A stretch of 64,000 nt of DNA, taken from NCBI GenBank assembly GCA_002633005.1, contig NMRA01000172.1:207866-271865 (forward strand). Direction: 5' to 3'. The notes under the pieces were generated by a model, which made no database searches, had not been told where the DNA came from, and saw only the letters and a program-made list of their open reading frames with translations. Every line of letters begins with the position of its first letter. Position 1 is the first letter of the stretch. This DNA comes from Phoronis australis (lineage: Eukaryota > Phoronida > Phoronidae). A program made the translations under genes and the position numbers. This document shows, piece by piece, positions 45,037-56,147 of the stretch.

Positions 45037-48000
45037 CTGGAAAAGTAATTTTCAATCACATTTAACATTTTACGTTATTTTTTTAAGTTATCAACCAATT
45101 GCTACTATTGTACAGCACAGCTTTGAAAACGCCACAGATAAATGGACTCCAGAAAAATTCCTGTCTAAAAACTACATTTTAGACGAAAAAGAAGTCAACA
45201 AGCAAATATTCTAGAAATAATATTCTAGAATTGAGCTATTTAATATTTTTATCAAGAAAATAAATTGCTCACCTCCAGCTTTTTATTACCAAACCTGACA
45301 GTTTCTCGCTCCAGCCTAACAGCTGGTCTGACAGGACGTAGACCAACCCACTCGAGTTCAGTCGAAGCATACTGTAAAATAGGTGTGTCTGGTGAGTTGG
45401 TGAGGCATGTGGGTGCAGAAAACTTCCATTAACAACATGATACCTGCAGCACTAAACGAGAAGAAACGAGTGACGAGATGAGCCCTATATCAGGTATAAA
45501 AAGGAATGAGTTCTATAGCAAGATGATGTGAGTGAAAGTATTCATTACAATCAGTGGCAGATCTACGTTTTCAGTAAGGGGGGGGGGAGGGTTAGGACTC
45601 GCATGAATCCGAGGCGCGTAGACTTGAGCGGGGGGAGGTCGGGAGGGTATGATTTGTTTTGTTTTGTTTTTTGTAGCTGATTTCGTTTTCCTGGCGACGT
45701 TTTTTTTGATTTCCATTTTTCATGTTGTCTAAGACCCATGAACCTCCCCCGTAGATACGCCTCTGTTAAAATGGATACCACCGCAAGAATCTTATGTGGT
45801 CTATTTAGACATACACTTCCTCCAATGTTTGTCCTGTGTTCTCGCTATGACGCAATATCTCGCGGAAAGACCTCTTCATGGTTCATTTGACATGCCTTCG
45901 TTTTTAAAAAATTTAAATCGTGTTTTCTTCCCAGAGGGACAGATCCGAGGCAAAAACAAAGGAGGGCCACCAATCCAATCACTTTCCAACCAAAAAGCCA
46001 AGGTTTATTATTTGCCTAGTGACAAAAAGTCGAGTTGAATTCAAATATCGTCGTTGTGTGACGACAAGTATGCAGAAAACCTTGCAGTTTGGTAAATAAT
46101 TAAATATTTGGCAGAAAGCCCCCCTTTACAAGTGGCACCACCTCCTCCGACATAATTGTCTACTAAGGTGCTGGCGTTGCTCACCTGCAGCGAGGGCACT
46201 AATTTACCAACTTCCCTTAGAATTCTTTCTCTGTCAAGCGGGTCAACCTGTGTGTTGTAATCATCAAGCTGCGTTGTCCCTCCAACGACAACGTTGTCAC
46301 GACTGAAAAAGATGCGAGATGGCCAGGACTGAGATGTGAAAAGGTCAGGGACTATCAATTCCATCGCGCTACCTCGATGGTCTTAGAACGATCCCTTCTT
46401 TTGACAGCAGTGTACCTCTGGGGAAATTAAAACAGATAAATCATCACAGATTTTTCACTTTCAAACTGTAGGGTTAGTAATGGAGCGCGAACGTAAGATC
46501 AAAGTGCTGCCTGATATTTATCACTTTGCACCCTACAGCACCATAAAAACTCATAAAAGCGCATAGGAATCCATTAGTTCGAGGGTAATTCTGAGTCTAA
46601 ATCAATGTATCATGCTTTTTAAAATTAAATTCCATTACCTTCTTCAGTTTTCAGGTTGATAAAGGTAATTTCAACCTAGGCGAGAACCAGGTGAAAAATA
46701 TTTAAATCTGGGTGAAAAACACTTACCCAGAAAACAAATAATATCCTCTGGACCGGTCATATAGGAAGTGTTTGATCCACGGGGCTTTCATCTTCAAAAA
46801 TCAATACTAAACATGTCAGTCAAGTCGACATGCTTCAATAAAGACTACACGCAATAAAGGCTTCTGTAGTTGCGCTACCTCTGTTATGTACGATCATCTC
46901 GAAATTCAAAGAGTTACTTAAAAATGTAAACCAAGTTCCGAAGTACTAAAAATCATAAAGATATTCTTCGTTCTACGAGAAGCGGATGGTAAAGAATACG
47001 TCAGGGGGCCGCTCTCCATCACCAACATATCATATACCAAGTTTCGACAAAACATGCAATTTAAGATGTATTTCACATGCCTCCCACCCTTAGTCTCCCC
47101 TGATTTTTTCACGGTGTTGAGCAACCGTACACTTAAACATGCAATTTATATATCAAGAGTCATTTGGAAAGCAAACTTATCTGGAACAATAGTAAAATTT
47201 CAGTCAAATATATCATCTGACTAAATGAGCGAATGCTGCTGAACCGTTTACGACAAAAGAGACCTACCCTCAAGACTTGCCCCCTCATGGGTCGCAGTTT
47301 TTGGTCATTCAACAATTGTTGGTTGCCGAGTCCAGCGCAGTTGACGACAAGGTCATATGTACTGGCCAACTGAGGGATAAGAAAACCAGAACCATGAATG
47401 GGTAAAATTAAAAAACGTCATGAAGTATTGCCTCACTTTCAACAGCCAACCACTAGAAACCTAAGTGGCATACCATCAGTATCAAGTTGAATGTCAAAAA
47501 TTAATCATTGTTACAAACTCTACTCATTCTGTATAAATAAAAATTACTTCACTGAAATCTTGTATTCTCCTCCGGATGACAAGTCCTCCCAACATTTTCA
47601 CTCTGAAACAACGTTTAAAACGCACATAAGGCTGGCAACCTTTCACTTTCAACATTGAAAAATCCACTTATCACCTTGGTATTCAAACTGACAATAAATG
47701 GTTTACACCAAGATATTTTATCTGACTGATCAATTCAAATCAAGAGTACACATCAAAAATTCAGCATCCGTTGATGATAATAATCAGGAAATGGGCCCTA
47801 ACAAGTCATGCGCGCACCCAGCCTTCAAAATGGGGGAGCTCGAATTCGTGACGTTATGGACGTTTTGCTAACAAAAGAGTGGGCTGACAAAGAAAAAACG
47901 GGAGCACCACTGTGAATTGCGCATTTGCGCTTATTTACTGGTCTTTTGTCCCATTTCTTCGGACATTTTGTCTCTCAAGGGCGGACCTTTTTGCCCACTT

Positions 48001-51000
48001 CGCCAAATGGGGAGCTCATTCGAGCCCCCCCGAACCCCCCTGGGTGAGCGTGCAAGTTAACTAAATTCTCAGCTGGATTTCCGAAAACTAGAAAAAACGC
48101 GTGGTAACTCACTGCAGGGTTTGTACGATCTGAGTACGAACCACGCTAAAGACGGTGTTACACTAAATCAGGGCATGTTTTTGTTACCAAAATTGCAAAA
48201 TTCCGCGTTTCCGCCATCTCCGCTTCATTAAGATGTTTCATGTGCCCTCACATGAACGACAAATTGACCATTGGTATTGTGCGAACAAATTTGGATGTTC
48301 CCTGGAATAAGCTTTCAGTACTGCTTACATGGCCGTTGCTTTAATTTAGGTGTTATTTGTCGTCTTCCTTCTGCCCGTCTTCCTGCGAAATTATTCGTCG
48401 TGAATTTTGAGTGTATTACACGTATTGTAATTCGTTTAGACTTAGTGCGTCCTACATAAGAACGAAATTGATATGACCGGTACGGTGGTTTAGTTTACCG
48501 TGAAATTGATATGACCGGTACAGTGGTTTAGGTGTACCGTGAACCGAGATTCATAGAACTGTATAGAACTGCCATGCCTAGAGTAGCAAGCAGTAAGCCT
48601 ACCATTTGGTATAGTGACGAAATGAAGACGTTCGACGTTGATTTACATGTAAGGTGTGGTCATATTATAACGAGTTCACCCAACGAACTTCAATGAATTG
48701 GAAAATACTTCACACGGCGCCACCGCGCCCCGACGGAAGAATTGAAATGGATACAAGAAACTAACGAACAGTATCGAAAACAACAGTCAAACGAACTTCT
48801 ATGTCTTCCATCCATCCTCAAAAGTTCCGCGTATGCTCACGTACTCGGAGCTAATTCGTTACAATGTGATGGCGAATTTTTAGCGCATCATAAGCCAGGG
48901 TAGAGTTCAGTAACGTTAGGATCTACGTTAGGACCTCGCTGAATGAATCTAGCCCAAATCACGTGCTCTTATTTGAAATAAACGGCAATATCTCACATAC
49001 TCTCGCGAAGTCTTGCCTTTTAGTGAGGTCCTAGCGTTATTGAACTCTAACCCGGTCACGCATTGTCTCCGACTCATTGGATCACTTACTGTTTCTTCAG
49101 CCAAGGTAAGTAATATTTGCATTCAACCATCACAGTCGTGTAGAAGAATCCACTCCTGTAATAGTAAATGTATAGCAACCTAACACTTGAGACAACTTTT
49201 GCCTATGAAAAACTTGCAGTTGTACGCATGCAGTGGAAAGTATTCTACGACAATAACTCACTATTTGTGTATTAAAACTGCATTGAACCAGTGTTTCTGT
49301 CAAACAATCATTTTTGGCCACTTTGTTATGAAATTGATCTTATCTTGTTCCTTACTCGAAGTGATATATGGGCTCCAGTATTGACAGTGCACTATTTATT
49401 CAGAAAAAAAAATACAGAAAATGTCATTTCTTTCCATTACCAGATTGCATTTTGTTGTGTTTTTAAGTCTTGGCATTGAAATATCAGCAAAAACATACAA
49501 CGAAAAAATTACACATTTATGTTTCTCTTCAAAAAACCAATTAACTTTTCGTTACCTGCTGATGAACATTTCCATACTCCTCTGGATTAATGCCTGGGCT
49601 GGGCTAACCGCCCAACCCCCAGATTTTTACTTTTAACCATTCATGATTTCCACCTTTTGACAATGGAACAATTCGAGACCAATTTCACAAAAGTAAATGG
49701 CCAGACCAAACAATTTGGTCGAAGAACAAGAGTTCAATGTGAACGACACCTTGTGCTATTTTTTCCACTGAGATCGCGTTAAGTGTGCTCCTAAGTATTA
49801 TAATTCTCTCGACTGCAATAAGAGAAGATGAGCCAGAGAGCCATCAACATAATCTCACTTCATTTACGAAACTTACTTGTAATCACTTGAATACTTAGCA
49901 AGCTCTTCCGGACCCAGCTTTCGAAAATTGCGAACGTATGGCGTACGTTCGATGTCCTCCTGCAAATACATCTCAACGTAAGGTATTGCAAAACTATTAT
50001 AATCTAGGAAAATACAAATTACTGTATGTGTTAAAGGTAATTCATATTAAAGTCAATTTATAAAATTTGGTGATCTTAAAAGGTCAATGGATGCCTTCGT
50101 TACCAACGGTAGTTGGAAAAGGATCACAGTTCTTCAAAACTCCTCAAAAGATGAAACATCAACCTATAAAACCACAGATTACGATTTACAAGTTTTTAGT
50201 GATCGGTAAAACACATTATCAGCACATAAAATAAAATCCTGAACAGTTGTAATCGGCGGTGGCCTTATGAGCGACACTTAGAGAAGAATGTCGTAATTTC
50301 TACAGGCAAAAATAGTCCTTCCAGAACATACACAACTTCTAGTTAAAGCAGGCATAAACCTGCGTTCCATCAAAGAAACAAAATTTTGATTTAGACCACT
50401 TATCGCCATAAAATTGGTTTCATCTTGTTTCTTAGATGAGAATTAATTTTTGGTTTTCAAAGAACTGCCATTTCCCTGAGGTTATTCTCGGCGGATAACG
50501 CCAAGACAGGTCAATTTGTGGAGCTTGGTTTCAGGCAACTGTCGGTTCTTTCCAAGCCTAGTAAAATTTTGATACCAACTTCACGGTAAGCGATCTAAAT
50601 GAAATGCTTGATGGAAGGCGGGGTTATAACCGCTGTAACGTTTTACCGGTTCATCGCTGGTTAAGAAGTCGTAGCCAGATGTAAGAATTATCCCTGATGC
50701 AAAGCTTTCTGGTCCATCAGCTATTGGCAGATATCGTCTGAACGAATCATTAATCCATTGTCTAAAACACAGTAATTTGCTTTCTTTAGAGACCATTATA
50801 ACCTGGATTGTACATTACGGCTATGTATCGACGTGGTTCAGTTGCAGTGAAAACGTACAACTATGGCTTGATTTGTGCAGCCCTCCCGGAAGTTGCCCGT
50901 ACTACATTGTTTCTTTCAGTCTTCACAAAGGATGTAAATAGCATCCAATTACTTTTGAGAAAAAACTTTATAAGCAATTATAAACAAATTGTTGGTCAAA

Positions 51001-51430
51001 TTGCATTAAATACCTCACTTACATAATTGTGAAAGTACCTCTGCACATTCAAACATCCAACTTCCAGACAAAACACTTTGACTACCCGAGACAATATGTC
51101 GAACATTTTCGCCGCACCCGGCACTCCCCTCCAACTCCCGTCGCTACTTCCCAGACTAAAACGGGGTGGAGGTGATCTTATTCCATGTCCACACTACCAG
51201 GAGATGTGTCAACAGGTTTACCTGACTCTCTCGGTTTTATTCTGGCTCATGGCAGTTTTTCCTAATTCTACGAAGGGCGCTACAATTCCAGCAGCACCCC
51301 AGCTTGTAGTCTCATTTTCGAACTTGTCAGCAATGACAGTAACTTCTACTGAAGGGAAGGATTGTAGTATTCGGAGGGCAGAAGACAAACCGGGCGCGCC
51401 TGCCCCAACTACTGCGATCTTGACGGGCAT
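44929..51430 (-). CDS. D-aspartate oxidase / D-amino-acid oxidase family flavoenzyme, copy B
   Basis: Same gene structure as copy A: 51430-51222, 50761-50647, 49959-49877, 47369-47264, 46381-46185, 45371-45273, 45036-44929. All located exons are open, phases agree with A, and splice sites are kept or better (exon 5 donor GTGAGC). Motifs: VVGAGAPG, YDLVVNCAGLGN, VVVGGTTQ, GLRPVRPAVRLERE, YGHGANGI and a C-terminal SKL. Exon 3 has one extra codon (EDIE against DIE). As in A, one exon between exons 3 and 4 was not found. Both poly(A) signals of A are altered here. It appears to be a functional paralogue, although the possibility of a misplaced haplotype is not excluded. Confidence 0.86.
45273..45371 (-). 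CDS. Oxidase B exon 6
   Basis: WVGLRPVRPAVRLERETV, closer to the family consensus than copy A. Confidence 0.9.
45552..45765. mobile_element. CAGTGGCAGAT-type MITE, copy B orthologue of 25422-25629
   Basis: Same ends and position as in copy A; the flanking duplications have drifted (TTACAAT and TTAAAAT). Confidence 0.8.
46185..46381 (-). CDS. Oxidase B exon 5
   Basis: SWPSRIFFSRDNVVVGGTTQ. The inferred acceptor TCTAAG is conserved with A. Confidence 0.78.
47264..47369 (-). CDS. Oxidase B exon 4
   Basis: LASTYDLVVNCAGLGNQQLL and MRGQVLRV. The donor is uncertain by 4 bases, as in A. Confidence 0.85.
47807..48052. mobile_element. 246-bp MITE present only in copy B
   Basis: CATGCGCGCACCCAG at the left and CTGGGTGAGCGTG at the right are imperfect inverted termini. 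CAAGT flanks both sides (47802-47806, 48053-48057), while copy A has a single ACAAGTTAA at the matching place. A related fragment is at 480-640. Confidence 0.82.
49877..49959 (-). CDS. Oxidase B exon 3
   Basis: EDIERTPYVRNFRKLGPEEL with donor GTAAGT, phase 2. Confidence 0.82.
50647..50761 (-). CDS. Oxidase B exon 2
   Basis: QWINDSFRRYLPIADGPES and GIILTSGYDFLTSDEP. Acceptor GTGTTTTAG, donor CCG/GTAAAA. Confidence 0.82.
51222..51430 (-). CDS. Oxidase B exon 1
   Basis: MPVKIAVVGAGAPG... with two extra codons near the end (KTAMSQNKTERVR against KSSENKIERVR in A). Confidence 0.88.
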
Positions 51431-51774
51431 TCGGTCGAACTGCAAATGAATGGGAATTTAAACAAATCTTCAACTTATACGTTTGTTTTCACAAGTTTTG
51501 AACACCTAATAAGTTTTACAAATCGAGAGAGGTATGCCCTTTAAGACACATGGAGCACGTATGGTTCTAAGTGGGAGGTTGGTTTATGAAATAGTTTCTA
51601 ACACTTTTCAGCAAAACAACGATCAGAGCATCTGGGCCAGGGGTCTAATCTTTTTACTCGAAGCTGTATTTTAAAGATTTTGCGTTCTACTTCAGTACGA
51701 ACTCAAAATAAATGTTCATTATTCAGAGCTCGTATAACATGATTTTCGTGACCGATTACGTAATCCCAATTTGC

Positions 51775-52067
51775 GGACAAGCGGGTACGATGCACCGCAA
51801 CATAGCGGCATTCGCTCTGCAGATGAACCACTGACGTCACCTTCCTCACAGGTTAACGCGACACCTCTTTGCAAGGGAAGGTCGACTGTATGCGAGGCAA
51901 TGTGGATATAGACCGATCAAGACGGCAAAAAGACTAATTAAATCGGGTGACATTCTCCTTTAAGAAGACTAAATGGGACTCCCTGACTTCGTGAGGACTG
52001 GCAGGGACAGGGTGGCCTAGTAACTTCATTAAGTATCGACCTCGCCGTGTGCGTCGCGCTGCGATTC
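51775..52067. other. Unique spacer between copy B and the right arm
   Basis: No homology seen with the rest of the window and no gene recognised. Confidence 0.45.
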
Positions 52068-52878
52068 GATCTTGAGATGGATTTTATGAATTGTGTCATG
52101 GCTGATAATTCATCAGTATTCCTACTTCATTTCATTTTAAAATGCAAGTGCGTACTCATTTTAAGACATGCGGGCAATTTCGCATGCGCATGAAATCTGA
52201 CTACCGTTTCTAGTTGTGCTGGCCAGCTGGAGACGGTGGTCACTGTCTACAAACAAAGTGTTTTAGTGCCCGGGCGTTGTTTTTGGTATAGGTGCATCTA
52301 ATAGCCGAAAAATTGTTTGTTTTAGCATGTAGGCTAAAAGTTTAAAAATCACACATCTGAGTTTGAAAGTTTAGATATTTTTGGAGCGGTGAATCTTCGG
52401 AGTGGTGAATCGTCGAAGTAGTGAACCTTAATTCGGAATAGTGAGCCTTCCGAGTAGTAAACCTTCGAAATAGTGGGGTGTCCCCCTTCCAGCGTTGTAA
52501 GCAACTTCAGTAACACGCTAAAATACAACCAGAAAACAATTTTGTTAACTCATTCGCCGACTAAACTTCATATTTCCGTCTGAGTATGCAATGAGGTGTA
52601 ATCACTCATTTAAAGGCGAAGGCAACCTTTTTCCATGTCACTTTGAGCTAAAATAAGGTTGGTTGGTTATCCTAGACATATTTTCCACTTAATTACAGCT
52701 TTTCGTAAATTTATTAATTACTCGTCCGCTCTTCCGGAAGTGACGTTTTAGGAGGCAAGCATTTCGCGCCAATTTCTTTTCATATAGTTTGACTATGAGA
52801 GCTGCCAAGTCAGTCATTGTTCTACCTCGGTTGTGTTAAGATCCGTCGTCGTTTGCTTTCATTTACTAGTCAGTCAAT

Positions 52879-53196
52879 ATGCCACACTGTTGCTGCGTAC
52901 CAGGATATACTAATTATCGGCTCACGCGCAGTTTGGGAGTACCTTTGCATCGCTTTCCGATGGATGACACACTTCGCCGTACTTGGTTCGGTCGCGTGAA
53001 GAACGCAGCGTTACCCGTCCACGCAGCGTACAAAGCAGTGGAGAATTACCGTGTGTGTGGCAAGCACTTTCTGCCGTCCGATTACGAAAGGGATTTGTAC
53101 GCTAAACTGATGAAGGTCCCTGCGAAACAACGTCTGAAGAAGGTTGTCATTCCGTCTGTGTTGATTCCCGGCAGTGCCCCGTCGCCACTCTCCTAG
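52879..53196 (+). pseudogene. THAP zinc-finger domain of the transposase
   Basis: Residues 1-90 form a THAP (C2CH) DNA-binding domain: MPHCCCVPGY, RFPMDD, TWFGRV, and CGKHFLPSDYERD, then RLKKVVIPSV. The frame ends at a TAG at 53194-53196; the likely continuation is in another frame (53174-53881). It is a remnant that could still bind the element's ends if expressed. Confidence 0.82.
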
Positions 53197-53881
53197 AAGT
53201 GCGTATTTGAAGCGAGAAGCCTCGCGAGCTGTGGCCAGTACAGTGACTGGAGCCAGTGGAGGCACTTCATCTACTGTCACCCGTGCCTCCGAACGTACCC
53301 CAGAGCGTGCAATTCCTGGAACCAGTAGTGATTCGCTCTGTGCTTTTTCTCCAGAGCCTCTAAGCAGCCCTGCAGCGATATTGAGTAGTGGGAGTGATTA
53401 CAGGCTCAGTTCGACACCCAGTGAAGAGGACAGTTGGTTGTCCAGTGAACAGATCGGTGAGCCAAACTTTGATAAGTTTATTGTGGACTTGTCTAAAGTG
53501 TTGGAGCTATTTAGAAGGTGCCAGGTGTGTGGCGAGGGAGTCACACGACACGATGTAAGCAGTTTGGGTGCTCAGGTCACCATCCAGTGGGAGTGTGTCG
53601 CGGGACACTCTGGCAAGTGGGACAGTTGTTCCTCTGTCCGTGGTATGCCGGAGGTCCACTTAACCATGTCCAGTAGTGGCTTGGCCTCGTCGAACTCTGA
53701 ACAGCACAAGCATTCCATTGAGGTAGGCATAACAACGCACACAGTGCATTTGCACCAAGATGTGTCACCACGTCTGTCCTCAGTAGCCGCCTCGTTTCTC
53801 TCAACAGCTGCCTGTGCCTGTGCGTACTCTGCCTCGTTATACTCGGGCTCAAACATGTACCCACCCACTGAATGTCCGTGA
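53174..53881 (+). pseudogene. Transposase N-terminal continuation, truncated
   Basis: A Ser/Thr-rich linker, then RRCQVCGEGVTRHDVSSLG and WECVAGHSGKWDSCSSVRGM. The latter resembles the CxxC...C..GH...W.SQP..RGM segment that precedes the catalytic core in THAP/Kolobok transposases. Soon after RGMPEV (about 53650) the frame runs antisense through the minus-strand ORF, so the core is deleted. The N-terminal Met of this frame is not a real start. Confidence 0.6.
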
Positions 53882-53985
53882 AAAAATTCCTCGTCACCAC
53901 TGCTGTGAACAAGGTCTCCGTCACTCACACTACTGTCACTGTGATACGGGTCACCGACTCCAGCCATTTTCAGCTTACAACACAC
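53600..53985 (-). CDS. P2X7-tail-like Cys-rich ORF of the Kolobok-like element
   Basis: Minus-strand frame beginning MCCKLKMAGVGD, an acidic stretch (YMFEPEYNEAEY), then DTSWCKCTVCVVMPTSMECL and CCSEFDEAK. The WCxCxxCxxMPT...CLCC pattern is that of the zinc-binding cytoplasmic domain of P2X7-like proteins, which also occurs beside transposases in invertebrate genomes. It converges on the transposase frame. Its 3' part is lost at the deletion point near 53650; sequence beyond is antisense transposase. Function unknown. Confidence 0.62.
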
Positions 53986-54612
53986 TAAACAATCCCTAAA
54001 TCCAACGTAGTTGAGTTCTCTACTAACCTATCTTGCCGCAGAATACTCGCCGATAGAAAGTGGTGGCGACAATTGTTGAAAAACAGCACACAACAAAAGT
54101 AGAATAGAACAGATTCGCACGGTAAAGTCAACGCAAAACCAAGTGGCGGGAAACGCTTGCCTCCTAAAACGTCACTTCTGGAGTAGCGGACGAGTAATCT
54201 ATAAAATTACGAAAAGCTGTAATTAAGTGGAAAATATGTCTAGGATAACCAACCAACCTTATTTTAGCTCAAAATGACATGGAAAAGGTTGCCTTCGCCT
54301 TTCAGCAGGGCTGATTTGAAACTTTGGCAGGAAATAACGCGAGAATGTTCTCTTTTTGGACCACATTACATCCTAATTTGTGTCCCGTTCTTTGCGAGCA
54401 ACCGTCACAGCATCCTCGTTTCTGATATTACAAATTCCGTCTCATCTCATGAACATGAGTCATCGTTGTGTATACAGATTTCCCTCCCCCCTAATTAAGC
54501 TGCGTCAAAGGCCTTACCGAAAACTCTACAGTGTCGAAGTTTGCAAAATACCAAGATCCACCGTTCTTGAAATTCGAACCACCCCCGCTCAATGCTGGCT
54601 ACGGGCCTAAAT

Positions 54613-55479
54613 AGGATATATGCATTTGAGTAGAGTGATAGGGGCGTCTAAAAAAGTCGCACCTGCATCGACCAAACCTCTGCATTCTACTGCCCCACCG
54701 CTAGCAACGTCTGTAAAGTAATTTTTTTTGCATGCAGAATGTTGCTCGACATTATGCAAATGGTTTCAAGCGGTTACCTCTTGGGTTGATCTAGCTCAAT
54801 TCATGTATTTGAGTGTGTCTGGCAGGGCTAACCCACCACTAGATTTGTCTGGCAGTGTTTATTCGTGATACCTGAGCTTACACTGAACATTTCGGAACTG
54901 CTTGGGTTGATGTAGCTCAATTTTTAACTATTTTTAATAATCGTCTGGTAAGGGCACCCCACCAATGAAATTGTCTGGCATCTTACTGTTGTGCCATGTA
55001 CAGTGATGCTGAACATTGTGCAGTTGGTTTCAAACAGTTACCTGGTGGGTTGACCAAGCTCAACTCGGGTATTTGGACGTGTCTGGCGGGCCTAACACAC
55101 CACTGAAATTGTCTGGCAGTGACCAATTTTGATTCAGTGGATTACGTAGTAGGTATTGTAAGCAGTTTGAAGTGGTTACCAGAAAAGTTAATCTAGCTCA
55201 ACTTTTGAGTGTCATTCTCTTGGCTCCCCTGACCACACCCACCAGAGCGAACCTGCCAGACGGCCATTTCCAAGCATCAGGATACAGTGTCACCAAAGAA
55301 AATTGGTTACATTTTCATGCCCAAAAAGCTCTGGGATCCCGGTCTACAGGACCCGGGGTCTAATCTTTGTACTCGAAATTGAACTCAAAGTTATTTTTGA
55401 CATTTTTTCATTCTGCCTGCTGCTTTGTGCGAACTCACGATAAGTGTCTATTATTCTGTATATCAAATAATTTATATCA
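54613..55479 (+). repeat. Degenerate minisatellite and flanking repeat
   Basis: From about 54735 to 55200, three diverged units share GTTACCTNNTGGGTTGA, TAGCTCAA and TGTCTGGCNGGNCTAAC...TTGTCTGGCAGTG. At 55345-55450 lies a copy of the GGTCTAATC...CACGATAAGTGT repeat seen near 31610. No gene. Confidence 0.55.
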
Positions 55480-55547
55480 TTTATTGTACATCGTAGGCAT
55501 TGCCCATACATAATTACGTAAATTCTAACGTATATTCTTCAGAATAT

Positions 55548-56147
55548 TTAAACAGAGAGCAGTTCTTCTCTTAAAGCCATAGCCTTCTGATTATACAATG
55601 CAAGAAGCAGGATACTGTCATGATTTTTCCGTTGAAATAACCCAACAAGAGAAGATTTAACATTCACAAGCTCTCGTTGAAGATGTTTTCTAAGGTCTCC
55701 AAGAACAGGGCATTGACACATGAAATGAGGCTCATCTTCAATTTCACCCAGATTGTATATGCGGCATATTCTCTCACTTCTAGGAATATCCACATGTCTA
55801 CCTTTTTCTGTATAAGTGAGTGACCCGAACATCGAAACTGCACAAGTAATTCTTCTCGAACAAGCGTTTAAACAATTCACACATTGCTCGCTAACAAGAT
55901 CACGGTTAAGAAGACAGTAAAATTCATATTTATTTGAACAATCTATTTCCAGTTGCCATTCCCGTACGCCAGAATCTAGTAACCTCTGCTTGAATACCAT
56001 AATAAATTCAATACTATTACCTGGGCCAAGTAACCACACTTCTCCATAACCGTACCTTTTCAAAATTTCTCTGACACGGTGTGCCCAGTTATAATTACCG
56101 TTTTCAACTTGTTCCCTAAGCATACTATAGCACTTCAGTGGGTACAT
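55548..56147 (-). pseudogene. LINE Y C-terminal region
   Basis: 199 residues, the longest intact piece of the family here: a helical region followed by CRIYNLGEIEDEPHFMCQC, the CCHC-like tail found after the RT in many LINEs. It has no RT core in the same frame. Confidence 0.7.

Larger units (their letters stand above)
43940..51774. repeat. Duplicated block, copy B
   Basis: Direct copy of 23955-31335, offset growing from 19,987 to about 20,442 through insertions. Homology stops near TAATCCCAATTTGCG at 51774. Confidence 0.9.
52614..54300 (+). mobile_element. Kolobok-like DNA transposon, internally deleted, 157-bp TIRs
   Basis: Termini AGGCGAAGGCAACC... form imperfect inverted repeats 52614-52770 and 54144-54300. 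TTAA precedes the left end (52610-52613) and TTCA follows the right (54301-54304). The homologous inverted arm at about 40010 has one uninterrupted TTAA, so the target duplication was TTAA with one later substitution. The + strand encodes a THAP domain and the start of a transposase; the minus strand encodes a Cys-rich ORF. The catalytic core is missing. Confidence 0.88.
52068..54612. repeat. Right inverted arm of the 14.9-kb block
   Basis: Reverse complement of 39704-40895, ending TGCTGGCTACGGGCCT. It is interrupted by the Kolobok-like element at 52614-54300; without it the arm is about 850 bp. Confidence 0.85.

Noticed and set aside
53174-53881. A separate 235-residue host gene
   Set aside because: It lies inside the TIR-bounded element; its start codon sits in another frame of the THAP ORF, and its C-terminal third is antisense to the Cys-rich ORF.
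39704-54612. Polinton/Maverick interpretation of the inverted-arm block (AG...CT ends, ~15 kb)
   Set aside because: No protein-primed polymerase, retroviral-type integrase, ATPase or capsid frames are visible and no 6-bp target duplication is seen.
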